Shown here: one piece after another, positions 50,451 to 57,296 of the stretch
Layout: each line of letters starts with the position of its first letter
Position numbering within the stretch: position 1 is the first letter of the stretch
DNA from: Pseudacidovorax intermedius
GTDB taxonomy: Bacteria > Pseudomonadota > Gammaproteobacteria > Burkholderiales > Burkholderiaceae_C
Assembly (NCBI RefSeq): GCF_001476815.1
Contig: NZ_LDSL01000073.1
Location: forward strand, 1-57,296
Length of the DNA: 57,296 bases
Reading direction: 5' to 3'
Made by a program: the position numbers and the translations under genes
The notes under the pieces: model-generated
Databases searched by the model: none
What the model saw: only the letters and a program-made list of their open reading frames with translations
What the model was told of the DNA's origin: nothing

Positions 50451-50954
50451 ATGAGTCAGCTCAACGACCTTCCCCTCCAGATCCTGCCCGCCCTGGGCGA
50501 CCGGCGCATCGCGCTGGTCGAGGCCCAGTGGCATGCGGACATCGTCCACCAGGCGCGCGACGCCTTCCTCGCCGAGATGGAACGCCTGGGCGTGCCCGCC
50601 TCGCAGATCGACATCTTCGACGTGCCCGGCGCCTTCGAGATCCCGCTGCATGCCAAGCGCCTGGCCCGCAGCGGCCGCTATGCCGCCGTGGTGTGCTGCG
50701 CGCTGGTGGTCGACGGCGGCATCTACCGCCACGAGTTCGTGGCCAGCACCGTGGTCGAGTCGCTGATGCAGGTGCAGCTGGAGACCGAGGTGCCGATGAT
50801 CTCGGCCGTGCTCACGCCGCACCACTTCCACGAGCACATCGAGCACCGCAAGTACTTCCATCGCCATTTCGCGGTGAAGGGCGCCGAGGCGGCCGAGGCC
50901 TGCGTCAAGACCATCGCGGGACTGTCGCGGCTGGACGCGCTGCTCGCCGCCTGA
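50451..50954 (+). CDS. ribH2: 6,7-dimethyl-8-ribityllumazine synthase, RibH2 type
   Basis: A 167-residue riboflavin-pathway enzyme that condenses ribitylaminouracil with dihydroxybutanone phosphate. The segments VEAQWHADIV, FDVPGAFEIPLHAKRLARSGRYAAVVC, DGGIYRHEFVA with the catalytic histidine, and LETEVPMISAVLTPHHFHEH closely follow the type II (Brucella RibH2-like) enzymes rather than the housekeeping type I form. It stands alone under an FMN riboswitch, so it should be induced when FMN is low. Confidence 0.93.
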   Translation: MSQLNDLPLQILPALGDRRIALVEAQWHADIVHQARDAFLAEMERLGVPASQIDIFDVPGAFEIPLHAKRLARSGRYAAVVCCALVVDGGIYRHEFVASTVVESLMQVQLETEVPMISAVLTPHHFHEHIEHRKYFHRHFAVKGAEAAEACVKTIAGLSRLDALLAA

Positions 50955-51008
50955 GCAGGTCGCCGCATCGAGAGCCGGCCTCGGCGATGGGCCGGTCCCG
51001 CCGGCGAT

Positions 51009-51476
<468 letters not shown>

Positions 51477-51522
51477 CGGCGCATTGTCCAGGCTGATCGC
51501 GAGGCCGGGGCGGGCCTCGGCC

Positions 51523-52344
51523 TCATGCCGGGCAGCCGGCGGCCGGGCGGCGCGTGAGGCGGATGCCGTCGGGCAGGCCCGGGATGCCGCGCCGCACGAG
51601 CAACTGGCCGTCGCTCCAGATCAGCCAGGGCCGCAGCCGCCCCACGGCCGGCGGCGGCAGGTTGGCGCCCTCGATGCGGCCGCGCCATTGCGCCGCGACC
51701 GCGTCGCCGCGCCCCAGGGTGGCGCGGTAGTCGCGCATCGATTGCCGGAAGGCCAGTTGCAGGCCGCCCGGCGCGCACCAGGCGCCATCGACCGGCGCCG
51801 GCACGCGCCAGAGGTAGAGGCGCTGCGACCGCAGGCGGCCGAGGCTGCGGTCGGGCAGTTCCACCGTCTGCGTCTGCTCCGGCGGCCAGCCGGGCAGGCC
51901 GTCGATGTCGGAAATCACCCGCGTGCCCGGCGCCAGGCGCAGCAAGGCCGGGCGCAACTGCTCCTGCGACTCGGCCGGCAGGTGCATGACGACCACGCTG
52001 GCGCCGGTGAGCCGGGTGCGCAGGATGTCTTCCTCGCGGAACTCCACCCTGTCGGCCACCCGCGCCTCGGCCGCGCGCCGCCGGGCGCGGTTCAGCAGCT
52101 CGGGCTCGGTCTCCACACCCGTGGCCCGGGCGCCGGCCAGCGCCGCCGCCACCGGCACGCGGCCTTCGGCGGTGCCCAGGTCGAGCAGGTGGTCGTCACT
52201 GCGCAGGGCGGCCAGCCGCACCATGGCCTGCGCCAGCCGCTCGGCGGCGACCAGGGCCTCCGCTTCGCCGCGCGGCGCCGCCGGCTGCGCCCCGGCCGCG
52301 CCGGCCCCGAGCAGCAGCAACGACAAAGGCAGGTGGCGGCGCAT
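51523..52344 (-). CDS. Exported class I SAM-dependent methyltransferase-like protein
   Basis: A 273-residue protein beginning MRRHLPLSLLLLGAGAAGAQPAAP, a good Sec signal peptide, followed by a Rossmann methyltransferase-like core: DHLLDLGTAEGRVPVAAALAGARATGVETEPELL and FREEDILRTRLTGASVVVMHL. Motif I (DLGTAEGR) is close to the classical GxGxG form. The C-terminal 90 residues are a separate beta-rich part. A SAM-type fold outside the cytoplasm is puzzling because SAM is not expected in the periplasm. It diverges from arsC-like with 29 bp between starts. Confidence 0.75.
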   Translation of the reverse strand: MRRHLPLSLLLLGAGAAGAQPAAPRGEAEALVAAERLAQAMVRLAALRSDDHLLDLGTAEGRVPVAAALAGARATGVETEPELLNRARRRAAEARVADRVEFREEDILRTRLTGASVVVMHLPAESQEQLRPALLRLAPGTRVISDIDGLPGWPPEQTQTVELPDRSLGRLRSQRLYLWRVPAPVDGAWCAPGGLQLAFRQSMRDYRATLGRGDAVAAQWRGRIEGANLPPPAVGRLRPWLIWSDGQLLVRRGIPGLPDGIRLTRRPAAGCPA

Positions 52345-52358
52345 CCGGCAAGTATGGT

Positions 52359-52371
52359 GGGAATAATTCCC
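52359..52371. promoter_or_regulatory. Perfect 13-bp palindrome between divergent genes
   Basis: GGGAATAATTCCC lies between the methyltransferase and arsC-like start codons and ends two bases before the arsC ATG. It is a candidate shared operator; AATAAT within it could also be a -10 for a leaderless arsC transcript. Confidence 0.45.
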
Positions 52372-52373
52372 GC

Positions 52374-52730
52374 ATGCCAAGCACCGACACCACGATCTAC
52401 CACAACCCCGCCTGCGGCACCTCCCGCAACACGCTGGCCCTGCTGCGCGAGCGCGGCATCGAGCCCACCGTCATCCAGTACCTGAAGACGCCCCCCGACC
52501 GCGCGACGCTGCAGCGCCTGTGCACGGACAGCGGCATCGGCGTGCGCGGCGTGCTGCGCGAGAAGGAGGCACTGGCCACCGAACTCGGCCTGCTCGATCC
52601 CGCTTGCAGCGACGCGGAACTGCTCGACGCCATGCTGGCCCATCCGGTGCTCATCAACCGACCGCTGGTGGTCACGCCCAAGGGCACGCGGCTGTGCCGG
52701 CCGAATGAGGTGGTGCTGGAGATCCTCTGA
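52374..52730 (+). CDS. arsC: Arsenate reductase (ArsC, glutaredoxin-coupled type)
   Basis: A 118-residue thioredoxin-fold protein. The catalytic cysteine is in NPACGTSRNTLALL, followed by YLKTPPDRATLQRL, and LINRPLVVTPKGTRLCRP provides the conserved arginine and cis-proline. This is the ArsC/YffB-like form that uses glutaredoxin and reduces arsenate to arsenite. There are no ars operon genes nearby, so the physiological role may be housekeeping. No Shine-Dalgarno sequence is evident. Confidence 0.88.
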   Translation: MPSTDTTIYHNPACGTSRNTLALLRERGIEPTVIQYLKTPPDRATLQRLCTDSGIGVRGVLREKEALATELGLLDPACSDAELLDAMLAHPVLINRPLVVTPKGTRLCRPNEVVLEIL

Positions 52731-52828
52731 GCCCCGCCGGACGGGCCCGCCCGGCGACGGCCGCAGCCGGCGGGCACGGCGCCCGGCGTCGCATCGCGTC
52801 GCACGCGGCCATGGGCAGGCCGCGGCGT

Positions 52829-54082
52829 TCAGGCCGAAGCCGAGGCCGGCGTCAGCAGTTCGCGCCGCGCCCGGCGCACGTTGAAGGCACTGGCGATCAG
52901 CACCGCCTGCACCACGGCCAGGCCGAGGATGACGCTGGCGTACTGGCCGGCATCCATCAGGCGGCCGAAGATCAGCGGCGCCACCGCCTGGCCGATGTCC
53001 AGGCCCGCATACACCACGCCATAGACCCGCCCGCTGGCATTGGCCGGCGTGGAGCGCTTGACGATCAGGTCGCGCGACGGCCCGGCGATGCCCGAGGCGA
53101 AGCCCATGGCGCCGAACAGCACCGGCACCACCGCCGGCGGAAAGCTCGCCAGGCCGAGCACCAGCGCCAGCACGGCGGCGATGCCGAAGCCGGCGCCCAC
53201 GATGCGTTCGCAGCGCGCCGGGTCCGAGGCCAGGAAGCCGCCCAGCACCATGCCCACCGAACTGGCCACCATGTAGACCGTCACGCAGATCGCGACCAGC
53301 GCCACCGGCACCTCGTGCAGCCGGCCGGCGGCCTGCGGCGCGAAGGTCTGCACCACGCTGATGACCATGGCGTAGAAAAAGAAGAAGCCGAAGCACATCC
53401 ACACCGCCGGGATGCGCAGGAAGGCGAAGGCACCTTCGCTGCCCGGGCCCTGGCCGGTGGCCTTCTGCACCGCCTTCACGTCCAGCGCCAGCGCGGCGCG
53501 GCCGAACCACAGCACCACCAGCACCACGAGCGCCAGCGCGCCCGCGCTGGCCAGCGCCACGCGCCAGGAGAAGGCGATGGCCAGCGGCACCACGAAGGCC
53601 GGCGCCAGCGCCCAGCCCAGGCTGCCGGTGATGCCGTGCACGCTGTAGGCATGGCCCAGGCGCGTGGGCGCCACCTTGCGGTTGAACAGGGTGTAGTCCA
53701 CCGGATGGAACACGCCGTTGCCCACGCCCGCCACGACGGCGCTCGCCACCAGGCCCCAGTAGTTGGACGCCATCGCATAGCCGAAGGCCGCCAGCCCCAG
53801 GCAGCCCAGGCCCACGAACAGCACCGGCCGCGGCCCCAGCTTGTCGACGATGAAGCCCGAGCCCGCCTGCACCGCGCAGGAGGTGACGAAGAACACGGTC
53901 AGCACCGCGCCCAGCTCGGTGTAGCTGACGCCGAAGGCATCCTTCAGCCAGGGAAAGAGCGGCGGCAGGATCAGTTGGCTGAAATGGCTGATGGCATGCG
54001 CCAGGCCCACCAGGCCGATGAGCGTGGCGTCGGAACGCAGGGACGAGGAAGCGCCCGGGGGCGAGGAAGAAGCAGTGGTCAT
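52829..54082 (-). CDS. MFS transporter
   Basis: A 417-residue major-facilitator protein with twelve predicted helices. LIGLVGLAHAISHFSQLILPPLFPWLKDAFGVSYTELGAVLTVFF resembles the fosmidomycin-resistance-like (Fsr) and related branch. The motif A region is GSGFIVDKLGPRPVLF. The ATG at 54082 is chosen to drop an unconserved basic extension. The substrate is unknown. It is divergent from the AraC gene (155 bp). Confidence 0.87.
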   Translation of the reverse strand: MTTASSSPPGASSSLRSDATLIGLVGLAHAISHFSQLILPPLFPWLKDAFGVSYTELGAVLTVFFVTSCAVQAGSGFIVDKLGPRPVLFVGLGCLGLAAFGYAMASNYWGLVASAVVAGVGNGVFHPVDYTLFNRKVAPTRLGHAYSVHGITGSLGWALAPAFVVPLAIAFSWRVALASAGALALVVLVVLWFGRAALALDVKAVQKATGQGPGSEGAFAFLRIPAVWMCFGFFFFYAMVISVVQTFAPQAAGRLHEVPVALVAICVTVYMVASSVGMVLGGFLASDPARCERIVGAGFGIAAVLALVLGLASFPPAVVPVLFGAMGFASGIAGPSRDLIVKRSTPANASGRVYGVVYAGLDIGQAVAPLIFGRLMDAGQYASVILGLAVVQAVLIASAFNVRRARRELLTPASASA

Positions 54083-54237
54083 GGCAGCGGCGCCACGCGC
54101 CCGAAGGCGCGGCAGGCGGGGTGTCTTGTCGTTGGAGGAATCCGCCGCGCCGCCCGACCCGGGCTGCGCAACGCCCCGCCATCGTAGGCGCCGGAAAACG
54201 GCAGAATGCCGACAGCCTGCCAACCTCTGTCGAGAAC

Positions 54238-55155
54238 ATGCCAGACCTTGCCCCGCCTGCCGACCCGTCCCCGGCTGCCGACCCCGCCACGCCTGGACGG
54301 CGTGCGCCCGCCACGCGCCGGCCGCCGCACGCCCCGGTGCCGGCCCTGGCCGCGCTGGCCCACAGCGTGGGGCCGCTCACGCCGCACCTCTATGCGCCCG
54401 ACGCCGTGCGGCCGCTGCGGGCCAAGGAGCATTTCCTCTCGGCCGACACGCAGGTCGAGCCCCACACCCATCCGTGGCCGCAGCTGACCTTCTCCACCCG
54501 CGGCGTGATCCGCCTGTCCACCCGCGACGGCAGCTACATCATTCCGCCCTCGCGCGCGCTCTGGGTGCCGGCGGACGTGCCGCACAGCATCACGCTGGTG
54601 GAAGACGCCGAGCTGCGCACCGTCTACCTGCACCGCTGGCTGGGCCCCGACTGGGCGCGCTGCGAGGTGCTGGAGATCAGCCCGCTGCTGCGCGCGCTGA
54701 TGCTGGCGCTGGACACCACGCCCGACGGCCTGCCGCCCGCCGACCCCGCCTCGCCGCAGCGCGAGCGCTGGATCGCGCCGCTGCTGGTGGACGAACTGGA
54801 GCGCGCGCAGCAGATCCGCATCGACGTGCCGCTGCCGCAGGACAAGCGCCTGCGCCAGCTGTGCGAGGCCGTTCTGCGCGCCCCCGACGACCGCGCCACC
54901 CTGGCCGAGCGCGCCCGCGGCATCGGCGCCAGCGAGCGCACCGTGGCACGCCTGTTCCGCGACCAGCTGGGCATGAGCTGGCAGGCCTGGCGCCAGCAGG
55001 CGGTGCTGGCCCATGCACTGCCGCTGCTGGCCCGTGGCATGGCCGTGAGCCAGGTGGCCACCGCCTGCGGCTACGCCACCGACAGCGCCTTTTGCGCCAT
55101 GTTCAAGCAGGCCACGGGGAAGTCGCCGACGGCCTTCCAGCATCGGCGGCGCTGA
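54238..55155 (+). CDS. AraC family transcriptional regulator
   Basis: A 305-residue regulator. An N-terminal cupin domain spans about 60-155 (EPHTHPWPQLTFSTRGVIRLST, then ALWVPADVPHSI). Two C-terminal HTH motifs follow: ARGIGASERTVARLFRDQLGMSWQAWRQQ and MAVSQVATACGYATDSAFCAMFKQATGKSPTAF. It may control the divergent MFS gene. Its last 53 bp overlap the 3' end of the convergent LysR gene. Confidence 0.9.
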   Translation: MPDLAPPADPSPAADPATPGRRAPATRRPPHAPVPALAALAHSVGPLTPHLYAPDAVRPLRAKEHFLSADTQVEPHTHPWPQLTFSTRGVIRLSTRDGSYIIPPSRALWVPADVPHSITLVEDAELRTVYLHRWLGPDWARCEVLEISPLLRALMLALDTTPDGLPPADPASPQRERWIAPLLVDELERAQQIRIDVPLPQDKRLRQLCEAVLRAPDDRATLAERARGIGASERTVARLFRDQLGMSWQAWRQQAVLAHALPLLARGMAVSQVATACGYATDSAFCAMFKQATGKSPTAFQHRRR

Positions 55156-56047
55156 CCTCCGCGAAGGCCTCGATCAGGTATTCGACGCAGACCCGCACCT
55201 TGGCCGAGCTGGCCAGGCGCTCGGGGTAGACGGCCCACACGTTGGCCTCCTGCCGCCAGTCGGGCAGCACCGGCACCAGCCGGCCGTCGGCCAGCAGCGG
55301 TGCCACGTCCCACAGCGAGCGCAGCACCACGCCGTGGCCGTCCACGGCCCACTGCACCGCCACCTCGCCATGGTTGGACGACAGCGGGCCGGTGACCTTC
55401 ACCGCCTCTTCCTGCGCGCCGGCGCGCAGCCGCCACACGCCGAAGGGATGGTCGCGCTCCTTGATGACCAGGCAGTCGTGGCTGGCCAGGTCCTGCAGCG
55501 TGCGCGGCGCCTCGCGGCGCGCCAGGTAGGCGGGCGCGGCGCACAGCACGCGGTGGTTGGCCGCCAGCCGCCGGGCGATGAGGTGCGGCGCGATCTCGTC
55601 GCCGACCCGCACGTCCACGTCGTAGCCCTCGGCCGCCACGTCCACCAGCCGGTCCAGCACCTCCAGCCGCACCTGCAGGCCGGGATGGCGGCGCGCCATG
55701 GCCGACAGCATGGGCGCCACCACGCGGCGGCCGAAGCCGAAGCTGCTGCTGATGCGCAGCAGCCCGCGCGGCTCGCCGCGGGTGACGGCCACTTCCTGCA
55801 TGAGCTGCTCCACGTCGTCGAGCACGCGCTGCGCCCAGTGGAAGACGCGCTCGCCCTGGTCGGTCACGCTCACGCGGCGCGTCGTGCGGTGCAGCAGGCG
55901 CACGCCCAGCGTCTCCTCCAGCACGCGGATGCGCTTGCTGACGTAGGCGGTGGACACGCCCAGGTGCTCCGCTGCGGCGGCGAAGCTGGACTGGCGGGCC
56001 ACGATGAGGAAGACGCGCAGGTCGTCGTTGGCGGGGATATTGCTCAC
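55103..56047 (-). CDS. LysR family transcriptional regulator (DmlR-like)
   Basis: A 314-residue regulator with the N-terminal winged HTH (LRVFLIVARQSSFAAAAEHLGVSTAYVSKRIRVLEETLGVRLLHRTTRRVS) and a periplasmic-binding-protein-like effector domain. It is divergent from the dehydrogenase gene (99 bp), the arrangement of dmlR-dmlA, so it probably activates it in response to malate or tartrate. Confidence 0.9.
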   Translation of the reverse strand: MSNIPANDDLRVFLIVARQSSFAAAAEHLGVSTAYVSKRIRVLEETLGVRLLHRTTRRVSVTDQGERVFHWAQRVLDDVEQLMQEVAVTRGEPRGLLRISSSFGFGRRVVAPMLSAMARRHPGLQVRLEVLDRLVDVAAEGYDVDVRVGDEIAPHLIARRLAANHRVLCAAPAYLARREAPRTLQDLASHDCLVIKERDHPFGVWRLRAGAQEEAVKVTGPLSSNHGEVAVQWAVDGHGVVLRSLWDVAPLLADGRLVPVLPDWRQEANVWAVYPERLASSAKVRVCVEYLIEAFAEVSAADAGRPSATSPWPA

Positions 56048-56146
56048 GCTTCGTGGCCAATGTCTTCACGGAAGCGGGATTGTATGAACGGCGTGCGCAA
56101 CGAGAATGCAGCCCATCCTGTTCTTTCGCTTATCCGGAGACCGCCC

Positions 56147-57247
56147 ATGTCCGCAGCCAGCCCCAACCGCCCCTTCCGCATCGCCGTCCTGCCCGGCGAT
56201 GGCATCGGCAAGGAAGTCATGCCCGAGGGCCTGCGCGCCCTGGACGCCGCGACCAAGCGCTTCGGCATCGCCATCGAATACCGCCACTTCGAGTGGGCCA
56301 GCTGCGATTACTACGCCGCCCACGGCAAGATGATGCCGGACGACTGGAAGGCCCAGCTGCAGGGCATGGACGCCCTGTTCTTCGGCGCCGTGGGCTGGCC
56401 GGCCACCGTGCCGGACCATGTGTCGCTGTGGGGCTCGCTGCTGAAGTTCCGCCGCGAGTTCGACCAGTACGTCAACCTGCGCCCGGTGCGCCTGTTCGAG
56501 GGCGTGCCCTGCCCGCTGGCCGGCCGCAAGCCGGGCGACATCGACTACTTCGTGGTGCGCGAGAACACCGAAGGCGAGTACACCTCGCTGGGCGGCGTGA
56601 TGTACGAGGGCACGGAGCGCGAGATGGTGATCCAGGAATCGGTGTACTCCCGCGTCGGCGCGCAGCGGCTGCTGAAGTTCGCCTTCGAGCTGGCGCAGTC
56701 GCGGCCGCGCAAGCACGTCACGCTGGCCACCAAGAGCAACGGCATCGCCATCAGCATGCCCTGGTGGGACAGGCAGGCCGACGAGGTCAAGAAGGCCTAC
56801 CCGGACGTGGCGCTGGACAAGCAGCACATCGACATCCTGTCCGCGCGCTTCGTGCTGCAGCCGGGCCGCTTCGACGTGGTGGCAGCCACCAACCTGTTCG
56901 GCGACATCCTGTCCGACCTGGGCCCGGCCACCACCGGCACCATCGGCCTGGCGCCCTCGGGCAACCTGAACCCGGACCGCACCTTCCCCTCGCTGTTCGA
57001 GCCGGTGCACGGCTCGGCGCCGGACATCTATGGCCAGAACATCGCCAACCCCATCGCCATGATCTGGTCGGGTGCGATGATGCTGGACTTCCTCGGCCGC
57101 GGCGAAGGCGCCTGCCGCCAGGCGCACGACGCCATCCTGGCCGCCATCGAGGCGGTGCTGCGCGACGGCCCGCGCACGCCGGACCTGGGTGGCAAGGCGA
57201 GCACAACGGAGCTGGGCGAGGCGGTCGCGCGGAACATCGCCAGCTGA
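56147..57247 (+). CDS. D-malate/tartrate dehydrogenase (decarboxylating)
   Basis: A 366-residue beta-decarboxylating dehydrogenase of the isocitrate/isopropylmalate family. Visible blocks: VLPGDGIGKEVMPEGLRAL, FGAVGWPATVPDHVSLWGSLLKFRREFDQYVNLRPVRLF, VVRENTEGEYTSLGG, LATKSNGIAISM, and LFEPVHGSAPDIYGQNIANPIAMIWS. The substrate-specificity region fits D-malate or tartrate dehydrogenase (DmlA/TtuC) rather than LeuB. CGGAGA precedes the ATG. Regulated by the adjacent LysR protein, by inference. Confidence 0.9.
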   Translation: MSAASPNRPFRIAVLPGDGIGKEVMPEGLRALDAATKRFGIAIEYRHFEWASCDYYAAHGKMMPDDWKAQLQGMDALFFGAVGWPATVPDHVSLWGSLLKFRREFDQYVNLRPVRLFEGVPCPLAGRKPGDIDYFVVRENTEGEYTSLGGVMYEGTEREMVIQESVYSRVGAQRLLKFAFELAQSRPRKHVTLATKSNGIAISMPWWDRQADEVKKAYPDVALDKQHIDILSARFVLQPGRFDVVAATNLFGDILSDLGPATTGTIGLAPSGNLNPDRTFPSLFEPVHGSAPDIYGQNIANPIAMIWSGAMMLDFLGRGEGACRQAHDAILAAIEAVLRDGPRTPDLGGKASTTELGEAVARNIAS

Positions 57248-57255
57248 TGCACGAG

Positions 57256-57280
57256 CCCCTCTCCCCTCGCGGGAGAGGGG
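57256..57280 (+). terminator. Hairpin after the dehydrogenase gene
   Basis: CCCCTCTCCC/GGGAGAGGGG form a perfect 10-bp stem around CTCGC, 8 bp after the stop codon. There is no T-run; a further GGGGAGAGG follows. It may be a terminator-like hairpin or a dispersed palindromic repeat unit cut off by the window end. Confidence 0.55.
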
Positions 57281-57296
57281 TTGGGGAGAGGGGGGG

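Noticed and set aside
56147-57247. 3-isopropylmalate dehydrogenase (leuB)
   Set aside because: Substrate-loop wording and the divergent LysR neighbour fit D-malate/tartrate dehydrogenase, and no leu genes are nearby.

Overview
This window reads as an ordinary chromosomal stretch of a GC-rich betaproteobacterium of the order Burkholderiales, most likely in or near the Comamonadaceae (Variovorax/Xylophilus/Ramlibacter type). The signs are the translation block thrS-infC-rpmI-rplT-pheS-pheT-ihfA-merR-tRNA-Pro in its usual beta-proteobacterial order, a Bug/TctC-type solute receptor, an FMN-riboswitch-controlled ribH2 and a short dispersed repeat of the TTCGACAGGCTCAG type. I see no prophage, insertion sequence, integrase, CRISPR array or rRNA. 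The genus call is an inference.

Region 1 (1-1309): the 3' end of a thioredoxin gene running into a 23-bp tandem repeat, a DUF1304 membrane protein and a YigZ/IMPACT protein. Region 2 (1367-20752, all minus strand) is the most unusual part: eight tightly packed genes that read as one 19-kb transcription unit. In transcription order they are a TolC-like outer-membrane channel, a GAF-HlyD adaptor, a PqqD-M50 protease-HlyD fusion, a shortened SecA-like ATPase, a second periplasmic adaptor, a 2293-residue LEPR-XLL/DUF4347/tandem-repeat surface protein, a hybrid histidine kinase with Hpt, and a response regulator with an EAL (c-di-GMP phosphodiesterase) domain. The locus looks like a dedicated export and display machine for one giant adhesin. 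It has no ABC transporter, a SecA paralogue as the only recognisable motor, an intramembrane-type protease in the conduit, and a phosphorelay to c-di-GMP at its end. Its function as a secretion system is inferred from gene content.

Region 3 (20753-29343): pyruvate oxidase poxB, a PrlF-YhaV toxin-antitoxin pair with a perfect palindrome upstream, mutS, an Anbu-type proteasome homologue, an alpha/beta hydrolase and uppP. Region 4 (29425-39945): tRNA-Pro(GGG), a MerR regulator, ihfA, pheT, pheS, rplT, rpmI, infC (AUC start), thrS preceded by a threonine-rich leader peptide and an attenuator-like terminator, then aceA with a palindrome-rich upstream region.

Region 5 (39946-49003): a gamma-glutamylcyclotransferase-like protein, an EamA transporter, an H1-like/SWIB chromatin protein, an acetolactate-synthase-like enzyme divergent from a TetR regulator, and a probable catabolic operon (Bug receptor, Gfo/Idh/MocA oxidoreductase, DUF993 aldolase-like protein, sugar-phosphate isomerase). 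Two matching palindromic sites tie the operon to the TetR protein. Region 6 (49004-57296): a second EamA transporter, the FMN riboswitch and ribH2, an EVE-domain protein, an exported methyltransferase-like protein, an ArsC-like reductase, an MFS transporter, an AraC regulator overlapping a convergent LysR regulator, and a D-malate/tartrate dehydrogenase.
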